NCBI RefSeq assembly: GCF_001668675.1
Contig: NZ_LZKQ01000063.1
Span: 1-64,000 of the forward strand
Reading direction: 5' to 3'
Source of the DNA: Mycobacterium asiaticum
GTDB lineage: Bacteria > Actinomycetota > Actinomycetes > Mycobacteriales > Mycobacteriaceae
DNA: 64,000 nt
The notes beneath the pieces were generated by a model, which made no database searches, had not been told where the DNA came from, and saw only the letters and a list, made by a program, of their open reading frames with translations. The position numbers were made by a program, and so were the translations under genes. Positions 48,538 through 56,980 of the stretch are shown in pieces (within the stretch, counting starts at the first letter, position 1; every line of letters begins with the position of its first letter).

Positions 48538-49573
48538 GGTCGCCCAGCTGGTCGTCGAGGCGCCCGCGGGCGGTGTAGGCGAGATCGGTGCCGCGGGCGG
48601 CGGCCAGGGCGGCGAGCTCGCTGCTGCGGGCCGCGGCCAGGTCGGCGAGCTCGCTGCTGCGCGCCGCCGCACGATCGGCCAATTCGCTGCCCCGGTACCG
48701 CGCCGTCTCGGCCAGCTCCAGGCTGCGGGCCTGAGCGGTATCGGCCAACTTCTTGCTGCGCTTGCGCGCGGCCTTGGCGTAGGGGGCGCCGCGCTCGGCG
48801 GCGGTGCTGGCCAGTTCCTCGCCGCGCTTGCGGGCCTTCTTGGCGTACGGCGCGCTCTTCTCGGCCGCGGTGCTGGCGAGCTCACGGCCCCGCTCCAGGG
48901 CCGCCTCGGCGTACGGTGCGCTCTTCTCGGCCGCGGTGCTGGCGAGTTCGCGGCCCCGCTCGAGCGCCGCCTCGGCGTACGGTGCGCTCTTCTCGGCGGC
49001 CGTGCTGGCCAGTTCCCGGCTGCGCTCGGCGCCGACCTGCAGGCCGTGCACGATCTTTTCGCCCAGCTCGGAGTCCAGCAGGGTGTCACTCGAACCCGGC
49101 AGCGCGCCGGACACCCGCTCGGAGAGCCGCTCGGCCGCGCGCCTGCCGCGCCACCCCAGCGACGGTTTGCCCGCCGTGTCGGCGGCCGCGATGATCAACC
49201 CGCCCAGCAGGCTGATGTCGGCCAGGAACGCGCGCCGCTTCTCGGCCTTGCGCTCCGGGTCAGTTTCGGTCCAAAACATATGCGCGCCAAGGTTGCCCGG
49301 GATCACGGTCAGCGCCAGCGCGGCCGAGGCCACCCGGGGCAGGCGGCCGGCGGCCAGCAGCACCCCGCCGCCGATCTGGACGGCCGCGTTGATCTGAGCG
49401 AAGGTCTCGGCGTCCGCGGGAATGCTGCCACTCACCGACTCCGGCAGCGCCTGCAGGCCGCTCACCGTCGGTTGTGCGGCTTGAGCTGCGGGTTTCGGGT
49501 TCAGCAGCGCGTCCACTCCCTGGCCGATGAACACTGCGGACAACATGGGTCGGGCGATTCTGCGGATCAACAT
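48506..49573 (-). CDS. DoxX family protein with long 11-residue-repeat tail
   Basis: 355 residues. The N-terminal 150 form a DoxX-type membrane domain with about four hydrophobic segments (SAVFIGQGVDAL, GGGVLLAAG, ALALTVIPGNLGAHMFW and DISLLGGLIIAA). From about 185 to the end the sequence is a highly regular helix of 11- and 22-residue units of the type ERGRELASTAAEKSAPYAEA and AARSSELADLA, with alternating charged and Ala/Leu faces. Such 11-mers form amphipathic membrane-surface helices in other proteins. The ATG at 49573 is chosen to begin MLIRRIARPML. Function unknown. Confidence 0.82.
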   Translation of the reverse strand: MLIRRIARPMLSAVFIGQGVDALLNPKPAAQAAQPTVSGLQALPESVSGSIPADAETFAQINAAVQIGGGVLLAAGRLPRVASAALALTVIPGNLGAHMFWTETDPERKAEKRRAFLADISLLGGLIIAAADTAGKPSLGWRGRRAAERLSERVSGALPGSSDTLLDSELGEKIVHGLQVGAERSRELASTAAEKSAPYAEAALERGRELASTAAEKSAPYAEAALERGRELASTAAEKSAPYAKKARKRGEELASTAAERGAPYAKAARKRSKKLADTAQARSLELAETARYRGSELADRAAARSSELADLAAARSSELAALAAARGTDLAYTARGRLDDQLGDLKSRRKRWGR

Positions 49574-49652
49574 GGGCGCTGTGTTCCCCGGCCGGCGGGG
49601 GCACAAACCCGGTATCCGCCGGTTGGGTGCCCGCGGCGATAGGGTGTACGAC

Positions 49653-50216
49653 GTGCGGGCGTTGATCATCGTCGACGTGCAGATAGATTTCTGTGAAGGC
49701 GGTGCGCTGCCGGTCACGGGCGGGCACGCCGTGGCCCGCTCGATCAACGACTACCTGGTCGGGCGGCCCGGCTACCAGCACATCGTGGCGACCAAGGACT
49801 TCCACATCGATCCCGGCGACCATTTCTCCGACGACCCGGACTACCGCGCGTCGTGGCCGCCGCACTGCCGGGCGGGCAGTCGCGGCGCCGACTTCGACCG
49901 CGATCTCGACACCGCACCCATCGAGGCGGTCTTCCGCAAGGGCGCCTACAGCGCGGGTTACAACGGCTTGGAAGGCGTCGACGACGACGGGACGCCGCTG
50001 CTGGATTGGCTGCGGCACCGCGACATCGACGAGGTGGACGTCGTCGGCATCGCCACCGATCACTGCGTCCTGCACACGGCGCGGGCCGCGGCCCGCAACG
50101 GCCTGGCCACCAGGGTCCTGCTGGACCTCACCGCCGGTGTGTCACCGGACTCGACGGCCCAGGCACTCACGCACATGCAAGCCGCCAACATCGCACTGAT
50201 CGGAAATAGCTCATGA
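49653..50216 (+). CDS. pncA: Nicotinamidase/pyrazinamidase
   Basis: Converts nicotinamide to nicotinic acid, and the prodrug pyrazinamide to pyrazinoic acid. 187 residues. The triad is Asp8 (VDVQ), Lys in the FRKGAY segment and the nucleophilic Cys in ATDHCV; metal ligands are in KDFHIDPGDHF and PPHC. The GTG at 49653 matches the usual N-terminus (RALIIVDVQ). The next gene overlaps by 4 bases (ATGA), the arrangement seen at pncA/Rv2042c in M. tuberculosis, where they read in the same order. Confidence 0.96.
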   Translation: MRALIIVDVQIDFCEGGALPVTGGHAVARSINDYLVGRPGYQHIVATKDFHIDPGDHFSDDPDYRASWPPHCRAGSRGADFDRDLDTAPIEAVFRKGAYSAGYNGLEGVDDDGTPLLDWLRHRDIDEVDVVGIATDHCVLHTARAAARNGLATRVLLDLTAGVSPDSTAQALTHMQAANIALIGNSS

Positions 50217-51010
50217 CGACATCGAATCGGGACGCCCTGCTCGCCGCCGTTGAGCGCTCACCGCAGGCGGTATCCGTGCACGACCGCACCGCATGGGTCG
50301 CGGTCTTCACCGACGACGCGCGCGTCGAGGATCCGGTGGGGTCGAGCCCGCACGTCGGACACGACGAGATCTACCGGTTCTACGACACTTTCATCGGTCC
50401 GCGCGACATCAAGTTCCATCGCGACCTGGACATCGTGCACGGGCCCGCCGTGCTGCGCGACCTCCAACTGGAGGTGGGCATGGGCGCCGGGGTCACCATG
50501 CACATACCGGCGTTCCTGCGCTACGACCTGCGCGACGTCGACGGCGAATGGAAGGTCGCCCACCTGCGGGCCTACTGGGAGTTGCCGGCAATGATGTTGC
50601 AATTCCTCAAGACCGGGCCACGTGCGCTGTCACCCGGGCTCGGCCTGGCCCGGGGACTGCTCGGCAACCAGGGGCCGCGCGGCACCGTCGGCTTCATGAC
50701 CGGCTTCCGCCGGGCCGGGACCCGGCACAAGAAGCTGGTCGAGGATTTCCTGACGGCGGTCGCCCGCGGTGACAAGTCGGCCGCGGTGGCCGCGTTGTCC
50801 TCAACGGGCCCAATAACTTTGGGCGACGACGATCCGCTGGACCTCGCCGAACTCAGCGACCGGTTGCGCTCGGCGAGCACCGGCAAGGTGATCGGCGCGG
50901 GACCGGCAGTCGTCGCATCGGTCGCCTCCGACCAGGGCCGCGGCATCCTGTTCGCCGACGTGACTCGCCGCGGCGATCAGATCAACGAAATCCGTTACTT
51001 CCCAGCCTGA
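50213..51010 (+). CDS. SnoaL/NTF2-like protein, Rv2042c type
   Basis: 265 residues, the same length as I recall for M. tuberculosis Rv2042c, which also overlaps pncA. The N-terminal half is an NTF2-like fold (WVAVFTDDARVEDPVGSSPHVG, IYRFYDTFIG, VKVAHLRAYWELP as WKVAHLRAYWELP). After a Gly/Pro-rich linker comes a second, shorter NTF2-like half (HKKLVEDFLTAVARGDK). No function is assigned. Transcription is presumably with pncA. Confidence 0.78.
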   Translation: MTTSNRDALLAAVERSPQAVSVHDRTAWVAVFTDDARVEDPVGSSPHVGHDEIYRFYDTFIGPRDIKFHRDLDIVHGPAVLRDLQLEVGMGAGVTMHIPAFLRYDLRDVDGEWKVAHLRAYWELPAMMLQFLKTGPRALSPGLGLARGLLGNQGPRGTVGFMTGFRRAGTRHKKLVEDFLTAVARGDKSAAVAALSSTGPITLGDDDPLDLAELSDRLRSASTGKVIGAGPAVVASVASDQGRGILFADVTRRGDQINEIRYFPA

Positions 51011-51018
51011 TCGGTCCG

Positions 51019-51408
51019 TCAGCCACCATGTCGGTAATGCCACACCATGAGCATCAGGGACGCGACCGACAGGGCCAGATAGGCGCCCGGGAACGCGATG
51101 TTGTCGAACACCCGCGCGCGCACGTGCGCCGCGACGGCGCCGACGAAGTACAACACCAGCCCCACGGCGGCAGCGATCCCTATTCCGGGCAGGCCGAGCA
51201 GGCCGACGACCAAACCGCCGGCACCGGCGAATTTCAGCACGGCAAGTGTCGGCAACCAGGACCGCGGCACTCCCACGCGGGCCGAATTGGCCAGCACGAA
51301 CTGGGCGGGCACCAAGTCGGGCAGGGCGACTCCGGCGGTAAGGGTGGCGGTGGTGGTCACGACCGCCAGATAGGCGAAATTCATCGACGGGGTCATAATG
51401 CTGTTCAC
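51019..51408 (-). CDS. DoxX-like membrane protein
   Basis: 129 residues with four hydrophobic segments (YLAVVTTTATLTAGVAL, LPTLAVLKFAGAGGLVVGLLGL, GIGIAAAVGLVLYFVGAVAAHV and AYLALSVASLMLMVWH). DoxX-like proteins are predicted quinone-linked membrane proteins. It is divergent from the ECF41-type sigma factor gene, 67 bp away, a common neighbour of that class, so it may be its target. An AGAAGGAG site precedes the ATG at 51408. Confidence 0.8.
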   Translation of the reverse strand: MNSIMTPSMNFAYLAVVTTTATLTAGVALPDLVPAQFVLANSARVGVPRSWLPTLAVLKFAGAGGLVVGLLGLPGIGIAAAVGLVLYFVGAVAAHVRARVFDNIAFPGAYLALSVASLMLMVWHYRHGG

Positions 51409-51475
51409 TCCTTCTTGCTCGGACGATCAAGTGGCTCACTTTCACTGACGATCGCTGTGCCGGAAAGGTGACCTG

Positions 51476-52351
51476 GTGGACCGAACGGACCTCGCGCAAC
51501 GCTTCGACGCCGACCGTCGCCACCTCAAGTCGGTGGCCTTCCACCTGCTCGGCTCCGCCCCCGACGCCGAGGATGCGGTCCAGTCCGCGTGGCTGAAAGC
51601 CAGCCGCGCGGACGCCGCCGGTCAACCCATCGAGAATCTGACCGGGTGGTTCACCACCATCACCGCACGGGAGGCTCTCGACCAGCTGCGGGCGCGCAAG
51701 CGACGGCCCGAGCGGCCGCTGACCGACGCTGACGCGGAGCGGTTCGCCGCGCCGGCCGCCGACGACGACGCCCTGCTGGCCGATTCGGTGAGCCGGGCGC
51801 TGCTGGTGGTTTCCGAGCGGCTCTCACCGGCGCAACGGGTGGCCTTCGTGCTGCACGACGTGTTTGCGGTGCCGTTCGAGACGATCGGCGACCTGCTGGA
51901 CCGGTCACCGGCCGCGGCGAAGAAACTGGCCAGCCGCGCACGCGAGCGGGTGCGTCCGGTCGCCACCGCGCGCACCGGGCGGACCGCCGAGCACGTCAAG
52001 CTCGTCGAGGCGTTCCTGGCGGCCTCGCGCGGCGGCGACATCGACACCCTGCTGCGCCTACTGGCGCCGGACGCGGTGCGCAGGGTCGACCGCACTGTGG
52101 TGCCCGAGACCGTGTCGGCCGAGGTGCGCGGAGCGCACCAGATCGCCGAGGAGACCCGCACTTTCGCGCAACGCGCGGCGGCCGGTGCGGTCGTGCTGAT
52201 CGACGGGGCACCCGGCGTCGCGATCGCGGCCGCCGGCCGGCTGCAGATCCTGCTGCGCATCGAGTTCGGCCCCGATGACCTGATCCACACGATCGACATC
52301 ACCGCGGACCCCGACCGCCTCCGCGGCGCAACCCTCACGCTGCCCCGGTAG
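51476..52351 (+). CDS. ECF41-type sigma factor with SnoaL-like C-terminal domain (SigJ-like)
   Basis: 291 residues. The sigma-2 (about 5-75, FHLLGSAPDAEDAVQSAWLKA and GWFTTITAREALDQLRARKRR) and sigma-4 (about 105-155, ERLSPAQRVAFVLHDVF and IGDLLDRSPAAAKKLASRARERV) regions are followed by a fused SnoaL-like domain (about 165-290) that modulates activity in this class. No anti-sigma gene is next to it, as expected for ECF41. GTG at 51476 has an AAAGGTG site. The divergent DoxX-like gene is a probable target. Confidence 0.87.
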   Translation: MDRTDLAQRFDADRRHLKSVAFHLLGSAPDAEDAVQSAWLKASRADAAGQPIENLTGWFTTITAREALDQLRARKRRPERPLTDADAERFAAPAADDDALLADSVSRALLVVSERLSPAQRVAFVLHDVFAVPFETIGDLLDRSPAAAKKLASRARERVRPVATARTGRTAEHVKLVEAFLAASRGGDIDTLLRLLAPDAVRRVDRTVVPETVSAEVRGAHQIAEETRTFAQRAAAGAVVLIDGAPGVAIAAAGRLQILLRIEFGPDDLIHTIDITADPDRLRGATLTLPR

Positions 52352-52517
52352 CAATACAGCAAGACCACAGCAGCATGCCGTTGATCCGCGGCGCAGTGTC
52401 GTTCGTGGTGGTCATCTCGATCATTCACGCGTTCCAGTCGCCTGCGAGAGTGAACTTTACGACGCCGACGCGGCGTGTCCCGTCGTGAAATGCACGCTCG
52501 GTGAGAACGATTGCCGG

Positions 52518-53354
52518 GTGATTGATCGCTATGGAACCGACGTGCTGGCCGGGGGAGGGCGACGCAAACCCCGCTCGGTCGAGCACCCCGTCGAGATCGG
52601 CATGGTCGTCGAGGACGCGCAGACCGGGTATGTGGGCGCCGTCGTGCGCGTCGAATACGGGCGCGTGGACCTCGAAGACCGGCACGGCAAAACTCGCGGT
52701 TTCCCACTGGGGCCGGGATACCTGCTGGACGGCGAGCCCGCCATTCTCACCCCGCCGCGCCGCGCGACGCCCGCTACACCGGCCCGGACCGCGTCCGGCT
52801 CGGTGGCGGTGCCCGGTGCGCGGGCCCGGGTCGCCCGCGCCAGCCGCATCTACGTCGAGGGACGCCACGACGCCGAACTCATCGCTCAGGTCTGGGGCGA
52901 AGACCTGAAGCTCGAAGGGGTCGTGGTCGAGTACCTCGGGGGTGTCGACGACCTGGTCGGCATCGTCGAGAAATTCCGGCCCGGCCCGGGGTGCCGGCTG
53001 GGCGTGCTGGTCGACCACCTCGTCGCCGGGTCCAAAGAATCGCGGATCGCCGAGGCGGTACGGCGGGGACTCGGCGGCGCCGACACGCTGATCGTCGGTC
53101 ACCCGTACGTGGACATCTGGCAAGCCGTCAAACCGCAGCGGCTCGGCCTGCAGGCCTGGCCGCGGGTGCCGCGACACATCGAGTGGAAACACGGTGTGTG
53201 TCAGGCGCTGGGTTGGCCGCACGCCGACCAGGCCGACATCGCCCGCGCGTGGCAACGCATCAGGTCCGCGGTCCGCGACTGGAACGACCTGGAACCCGCG
53301 CTGATCGGACGGGTCGAAGAGCTGATCGATTTTGTGACGCTGCCTGCTCAATAA
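52518..53354 (+). CDS. DUF3097 protein
   Basis: 278 residues. The GTG at 52518 gives the usual N-terminus DRYGTDVLAGG; another in-frame ATG at 52485 would lengthen it. A beta-rich N-terminal part (VEIGMVVEDAQTGYVGAVVRVE) precedes a Toprim-like C-terminal part (IYVEGRHDAELIAQVWGEDL, VLVDHLVAGSKESRI, VGHPYVDIWQAV). DUF3097 is widespread in Actinobacteria; its function is unknown, but the Toprim resemblance and the HxW pattern suggest a nucleic acid-related role (inference). Confidence 0.8.
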   Translation: MIDRYGTDVLAGGGRRKPRSVEHPVEIGMVVEDAQTGYVGAVVRVEYGRVDLEDRHGKTRGFPLGPGYLLDGEPAILTPPRRATPATPARTASGSVAVPGARARVARASRIYVEGRHDAELIAQVWGEDLKLEGVVVEYLGGVDDLVGIVEKFRPGPGCRLGVLVDHLVAGSKESRIAEAVRRGLGGADTLIVGHPYVDIWQAVKPQRLGLQAWPRVPRHIEWKHGVCQALGWPHADQADIARAWQRIRSAVRDWNDLEPALIGRVEELIDFVTLPAQ

Positions 53355-53442
53355 GAGTGGCGTACATCACCGTCACATTCGCGGCGGCACCGGTCACCAA
53401 CTCCTCAGAACACCCATTCGCCTGGAGAATTGGAGGACGTCC

Positions 53443-53967
53443 ATGACCGACGCGCTCGTCATCGATGCTGAGGGCCTCGACCGCCTGTCGTGTAACGCCA
53501 AGGCCGACCCCACCACCGGCAAGAAGACGCTGAAGGCCAAAACGGTCAGTGAGTCCGGCTTCCGCAACATGACCTACGTGCGTGACCTGTCGCCGATGCT
53601 GGTCGGCGAGCCGCCCGCGCTGCTGGGCGACGACTCCGCCCCCAACCCGTCCGAGACCTGCCTGGCGGCGCTCGGATCGTGCATCTCGGTCGGTCTGCTG
53701 GCCAACGCCACGCACCGCGGCGTCAAGCTGACCAAGATCGAGGTCGAGATGGAGGGTGACATCGACATCTCGGCGGTGTGGGGGGTCGGTGACACTCCCG
53801 ACGGCAAGGTCCTGGGCTTCACCGACATCCGCTGCAAGGTGACTCTGGCCGGCGACGCCGACGACGCGACCCTGCAGGAGATTCACGACAACGCGATCGC
53901 CTGGTCGCCCGTTGTGAATACATTCAGGCGTCCCGTAACGGTCGACTCAGCGCTCAGCATCGGCTAG
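53443..53967 (+). CDS. OsmC family protein
   Basis: 174 residues. OsmC/Ohr-type proteins reduce organic hydroperoxides with two cysteines. Here the peroxidatic segment is NPSETCLAALGSC, with Cys73 and Cys80, and the characteristic SPVVNTFRRPV block is near the C-terminus; a Cys also occurs in DIRCKVTL. A strong AATTGGAGG site precedes the ATG at 53443. It heads the run OsmC / acyl-CoA-dehydrogenase-like / ECF sigma / anti-sigma, 10 bases before the second gene. Confidence 0.88.
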   Translation: MTDALVIDAEGLDRLSCNAKADPTTGKKTLKAKTVSESGFRNMTYVRDLSPMLVGEPPALLGDDSAPNPSETCLAALGSCISVGLLANATHRGVKLTKIEVEMEGDIDISAVWGVGDTPDGKVLGFTDIRCKVTLAGDADDATLQEIHDNAIAWSPVVNTFRRPVTVDSALSIG

Positions 53968-53977
53968 GGATAGCACG

Positions 53978-55057
53978 GTGACCCCAACCACGACGATCGA
54001 CGCCGCGGTGAGTCTCGTCGACTCGGATTTGCTGGCCGACATCCGCGAACACGCAGGCGCGCTGGACCGCGGCGAGAACACGACGCGGCGCAGCTTTGCC
54101 AGCCTGGGCGAGGCCGGTCTGCTCGGCTTGGGAGCGCCCGGCAACGGCGACGGCGGCCTCCCGCAGATGGCCGAGGTGATCCGGTTGATCTCCGGGGAGT
54201 GTATGAGCACTGGGTTCTCGGTGTGGGCCAACCGGATGACAATCGAGTATCTGCTGACGGCTGCGACCGGATTCAGCTCGGCCGCCGCCCAGCCGCTGCT
54301 GGCCGGCACGTCGTTGGGTGTCACCGGGATGGCGGCGGCCTTCAAGGAACTGGCCGGTTGCGGCGAACTGGAGCTCGCCGCTGCCCGGGTGGACGGCGGC
54401 TACCAGGTCAGCGGACCGATCCGGTGGGCCAGCAACCTGCATGAGGACTCGTTGCTGGTCACCGCGGCACGCACCGACGAGGGGCACAAGGTCATCCTCG
54501 CCCTGCCGCTGAGCGCCCCGGGGGTCAAGGTGGGCGATCACTTCAAACTGCTCGCCATGGACAGCACCGCGTCGTCGTTTCTGAACCTGCAGGACGCATT
54601 CGTCCCCGACGAGCAAATCCTGACCACCGACTTCGAGGAGTTCTTGGGTGCCGTCCGGCCCACCTTCCTGGTGCTGCAGTCGGCGATGTGCGTCGGTTTG
54701 GCCCAGACGGCGGTGCAGCACGCCAGAAGTGGACTGACCGGTGTGAACGCGGTGTTCGCCGACGAGCTCGAAGCGGTGGCTCGTCGGCTGGCGGCGGTGG
54801 AAACCGCGCTGGCCAGCGCCGCCCGTTCGGTCGGGGGACAACGACCGCCCGGCAAGAAGGATCTGCTGTCCTTGCGCCTGGGCGCGGCTGAAATCGCCAG
54901 TGCCAGTGCGGCTCTGGAGATCCGCACGGCTGGCGGGAAGGGCTACGCGAGCAAGACGCCGGCCAGCCGCCGCTACCGCGAGGCCGCGTTCATCCCGGTG
55001 CAGTCGCCGTCGGAGGCCCAATTGCGGTGGGAATTGGGGCGGGCGTCGCAGGCGTGA
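53978..55057 (+). CDS. Acyl-CoA dehydrogenase-like flavoprotein lacking the usual catalytic Glu
   Basis: 359 residues from GTG at 53978. The ACAD fold is recognised from the N-terminal helical domain (GEAGLLGLGAPGNGDGGLPQMAEV), the middle beta domain (GYQVSGPIRWASN, VTGMAAAFKE) and the C-terminal helices (MCVGLAQTAVQHARS). The C-terminus reads AGGKGYASKTPASRRYREAA then IPVQSPSE where dehydrogenases have the YEGT-type catalytic Glu region, so the enzyme may be an FMN/FAD monooxygenase-like relative instead. The GTGA overlap joins it to the sigma factor gene. Confidence 0.75.
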   Translation: MTPTTTIDAAVSLVDSDLLADIREHAGALDRGENTTRRSFASLGEAGLLGLGAPGNGDGGLPQMAEVIRLISGECMSTGFSVWANRMTIEYLLTAATGFSSAAAQPLLAGTSLGVTGMAAAFKELAGCGELELAAARVDGGYQVSGPIRWASNLHEDSLLVTAARTDEGHKVILALPLSAPGVKVGDHFKLLAMDSTASSFLNLQDAFVPDEQILTTDFEEFLGAVRPTFLVLQSAMCVGLAQTAVQHARSGLTGVNAVFADELEAVARRLAAVETALASAARSVGGQRPPGKKDLLSLRLGAAEIASASAALEIRTAGGKGYASKTPASRRYREAAFIPVQSPSEAQLRWELGRASQA

Positions 55058-55671
55058 CTCCGGCGGTGGCGCCGCTCGAGGGCGTGGAACCCGAGCATTC
55101 GGTCGGTGGTATTCCGCTGGCCAGCTTGGTGCGTGACTATCACCTGCCGATGGTGAAGTTCGCCCGTACCATCGTGAGCTCGCCGGCGGTGGCCGAGGAG
55201 GCCGTGCAGGAGGCGTGGCTGCAGGTGCTCAAGTCCGCCGAGACGTTCGAGGGACGCTCCTCGGTGGCCACTTGGTTGTTCGGGATCGTCAAGCACACCG
55301 CGTCCCGGCACCGGCGGCGCGAGGTGCGGATCCGCCGGCACGAGGTGCTGGCCACCGAGGATGCCGATCCGCTGTCGGGCCGGATGCATCCGCCCGGCCA
55401 CCCCGATGCCGGTCACTGGAGTGTGCCGCCGTCCCGGCGTTTTCTGCCCGAAGATCAAACCGTGGCAAGGGAATTGGTGGAATACGTGCGCGCGGCGGTG
55501 GACAAGCTGCCGGTGCGCCAGCGCCAGTTGATCATCCTGCGGGACCTGGTCGGAACGTCGTCGGAAGAGGCCGCCGAGATCCTGGAACTGTCCGCCGATG
55601 CGCAGCGGGCCCTGCTGTATCGCGCCCGCGGAAACCTCAGAAACGAGCTGGAAAGGCGGTATCGACAATGA
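55054..55671 (+). CDS. ECF sigma factor
   Basis: 205 residues. Sigma-2 (about 28-90: LVRDYHLPMVKFARTIVSSPAVAEEAVQEAWLQVL and the SSVATWLFGIVKHTASRHRR box) and sigma-4 (about 135-200: LPVRQRQLIILRDLVGTSSEEAAEILELS and LLYRARGNLRNEL) are complete. GTG at 55054 overlaps the preceding flavoprotein stop (GTGA), and its stop overlaps the anti-sigma ATG (ATGA), so all three are coupled. Promoters with the matching consensus are not identified here. Confidence 0.9.
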   Translation: MTPAVAPLEGVEPEHSVGGIPLASLVRDYHLPMVKFARTIVSSPAVAEEAVQEAWLQVLKSAETFEGRSSVATWLFGIVKHTASRHRRREVRIRRHEVLATEDADPLSGRMHPPGHPDAGHWSVPPSRRFLPEDQTVARELVEYVRAAVDKLPVRQRQLIILRDLVGTSSEEAAEILELSADAQRALLYRARGNLRNELERRYRQ

Positions 55672-55937
55672 CCGTCTCCGACAACACCGTTCCGGCGATC
55701 GACTGTGTCGAGTTCGTCCTGCTGGTCGACGAGCTGGTCCAGTCGGACCCGGAGCAGTGGGGCGCGGTCGTCGACAAGCACCTCGCGGACTGCCCTCCGT
55801 GCCTGGTCTACCTGCAGCAGATGCTGGACCTGAAAGTCCTGCTCAACCACATCGGCGAACGGGACAGGTTGACGGGCGCCACCGTCGCGGGCGTCCTGAC
55901 CACGCTGCAGGGCTTGCGGGACGGTGGCACCGCCTGA
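55668..55937 (+). CDS. Zinc-binding anti-sigma factor (ZAS type)
   Basis: 89 residues. The HxxxCxxC motif is present as HLADCPPC (His38, Cys42, Cys45), preceded by an N-terminal ECVELV-like helix (CVEFVLLVDELV). No membrane segment follows, so it is a cytosolic ZAS domain that likely releases the sigma factor upon thiol oxidation. The ATG at 55668 overlaps the sigma gene stop by 4 bases. Confidence 0.88.
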   Translation: MTVSDNTVPAIDCVEFVLLVDELVQSDPEQWGAVVDKHLADCPPCLVYLQQMLDLKVLLNHIGERDRLTGATVAGVLTTLQGLRDGGTA

Positions 55938-56034
55938 CCAGCCGCGTTCGCCCGCCTTCCGCCGAGTTCCCCTGCAGCGCAACGACGTTTGTCGCTCCAA
56001 GGTGGGCAAGACTCCACATGTCACCGCCCGGCGA

Positions 56035-56054
56035 TTAGGGTCCAACGGCCCTGA
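56035..56054 (+). promoter_or_regulatory. Degenerate DosR-like box upstream of first universal stress gene
   Basis: TTAGGGTCCAACGGCCCTGA matches the DosR consensus (TTSGGGACTWWAGTCCCSAA) at about 13 of 20 positions, including GGG, AA and CCC on each half. It lies 32 bases before the ATG at 56087, a position used by DosR activation sites. Without an experiment it remains a weak match. Confidence 0.4.
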
Positions 56055-56086
56055 CCGCCAAGCACCCGGTCTCGTAGGATCGCTGC

Positions 56087-56962
56087 ATGTCAGGTGAAGC
56101 GACGAAGTACGGGATCCTGGTCGGCATCGACGGATCCGCGGAATCGGACCGGGCGGTCGCCTGGGCGGCCCGCGAGGCCGCCCTGCGCCACGTGCCGCTC
56201 AACCTGCTGCACGCGGTCACCCCGGTGGTGGTCGGCTGGCCGGCGGGCAGGCTCTACGAGGACATGCCCGACTGGCAGAAAGACAACGCAGAGCGGGTCA
56301 TCGCCCAAGCCCGGGAAACCGCGGCCAAAGCCGGTTCCAGCGAGACGCAGGTGCACGCCGAGACCGTCTACGCCAACGCGGTGCCTACCCTGATCGAGGC
56401 ATCGGCAGAGGCCCAGATGGTAGTCGTCGGCAGCCAGGGCCTGGGCGCGCTGGGGCGGATGCTGCTGGGTTCGGTGAGCTCGTCGCTGGCCCAGCACGCC
56501 AATTGTCCAGTGGCAGTGATCCATTCGGATGACGGCGCCGGGCCCGATCCCGCCGCTCCCGTCCTGGTGGGGATCGACGGATCACCGGTGTCGGAAGCCG
56601 CGACCGCGTTCGCCTTCGACGAGGCCTCCCGCCGGGGCGTCGATCTGGTCGCGCTGCACGCCTGGAGCGATGTGGGGGTGTTCCCGGTGCTCGGCATGGA
56701 TTGGCATGACCGCGAAAGCGAAGGCCAGGAAGTGCTCGCCGAACGCCTGGCGGGCTGGCAGGAGCGTTATCCGGACGTCCATGTGCAGCGCTCACTGGTC
56801 TGCGATACGCCGGCAAAGTGGCTGCTGGACGCCGCCGAACGGGCCCAGCTGGTGGTCGTGGGCAGCCGTGGCCGCGGGGGCTTCGACGCCATGCTGCTGG
56901 GATCGGTCAGTTCCGTCGTGGTGCACTCGGCGAAGATTCCGGTGGTCGTGGTCCGCTCCTGA
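56087..56962 (+). CDS. Universal stress protein, tandem UspA domains
   Basis: 291 residues made of two UspA domains. Both have the N-terminal VGIDGS and the ATP-binding G-2x-G-9x-G(S/T) pattern (GSQGLG...LLGS in the first, GSRGRG...LLGS in the second). Many such genes in M. tuberculosis belong to the DosR dormancy regulon (for example Rv1996 and Rv2005c). The ATG at 56087 follows the DosR-like box. Probably binds ATP and helps adapt growth to hypoxia or nitric oxide (family knowledge). Confidence 0.92.
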   Translation: MSGEATKYGILVGIDGSAESDRAVAWAAREAALRHVPLNLLHAVTPVVVGWPAGRLYEDMPDWQKDNAERVIAQARETAAKAGSSETQVHAETVYANAVPTLIEASAEAQMVVVGSQGLGALGRMLLGSVSSSLAQHANCPVAVIHSDDGAGPDPAAPVLVGIDGSPVSEAATAFAFDEASRRGVDLVALHAWSDVGVFPVLGMDWHDRESEGQEVLAERLAGWQERYPDVHVQRSLVCDTPAKWLLDAAERAQLVVVGSRGRGGFDAMLLGSVSSVVVHSAKIPVVVVRS

Positions 56963-56980
56963 CAACAGAACTCCCGCCGA

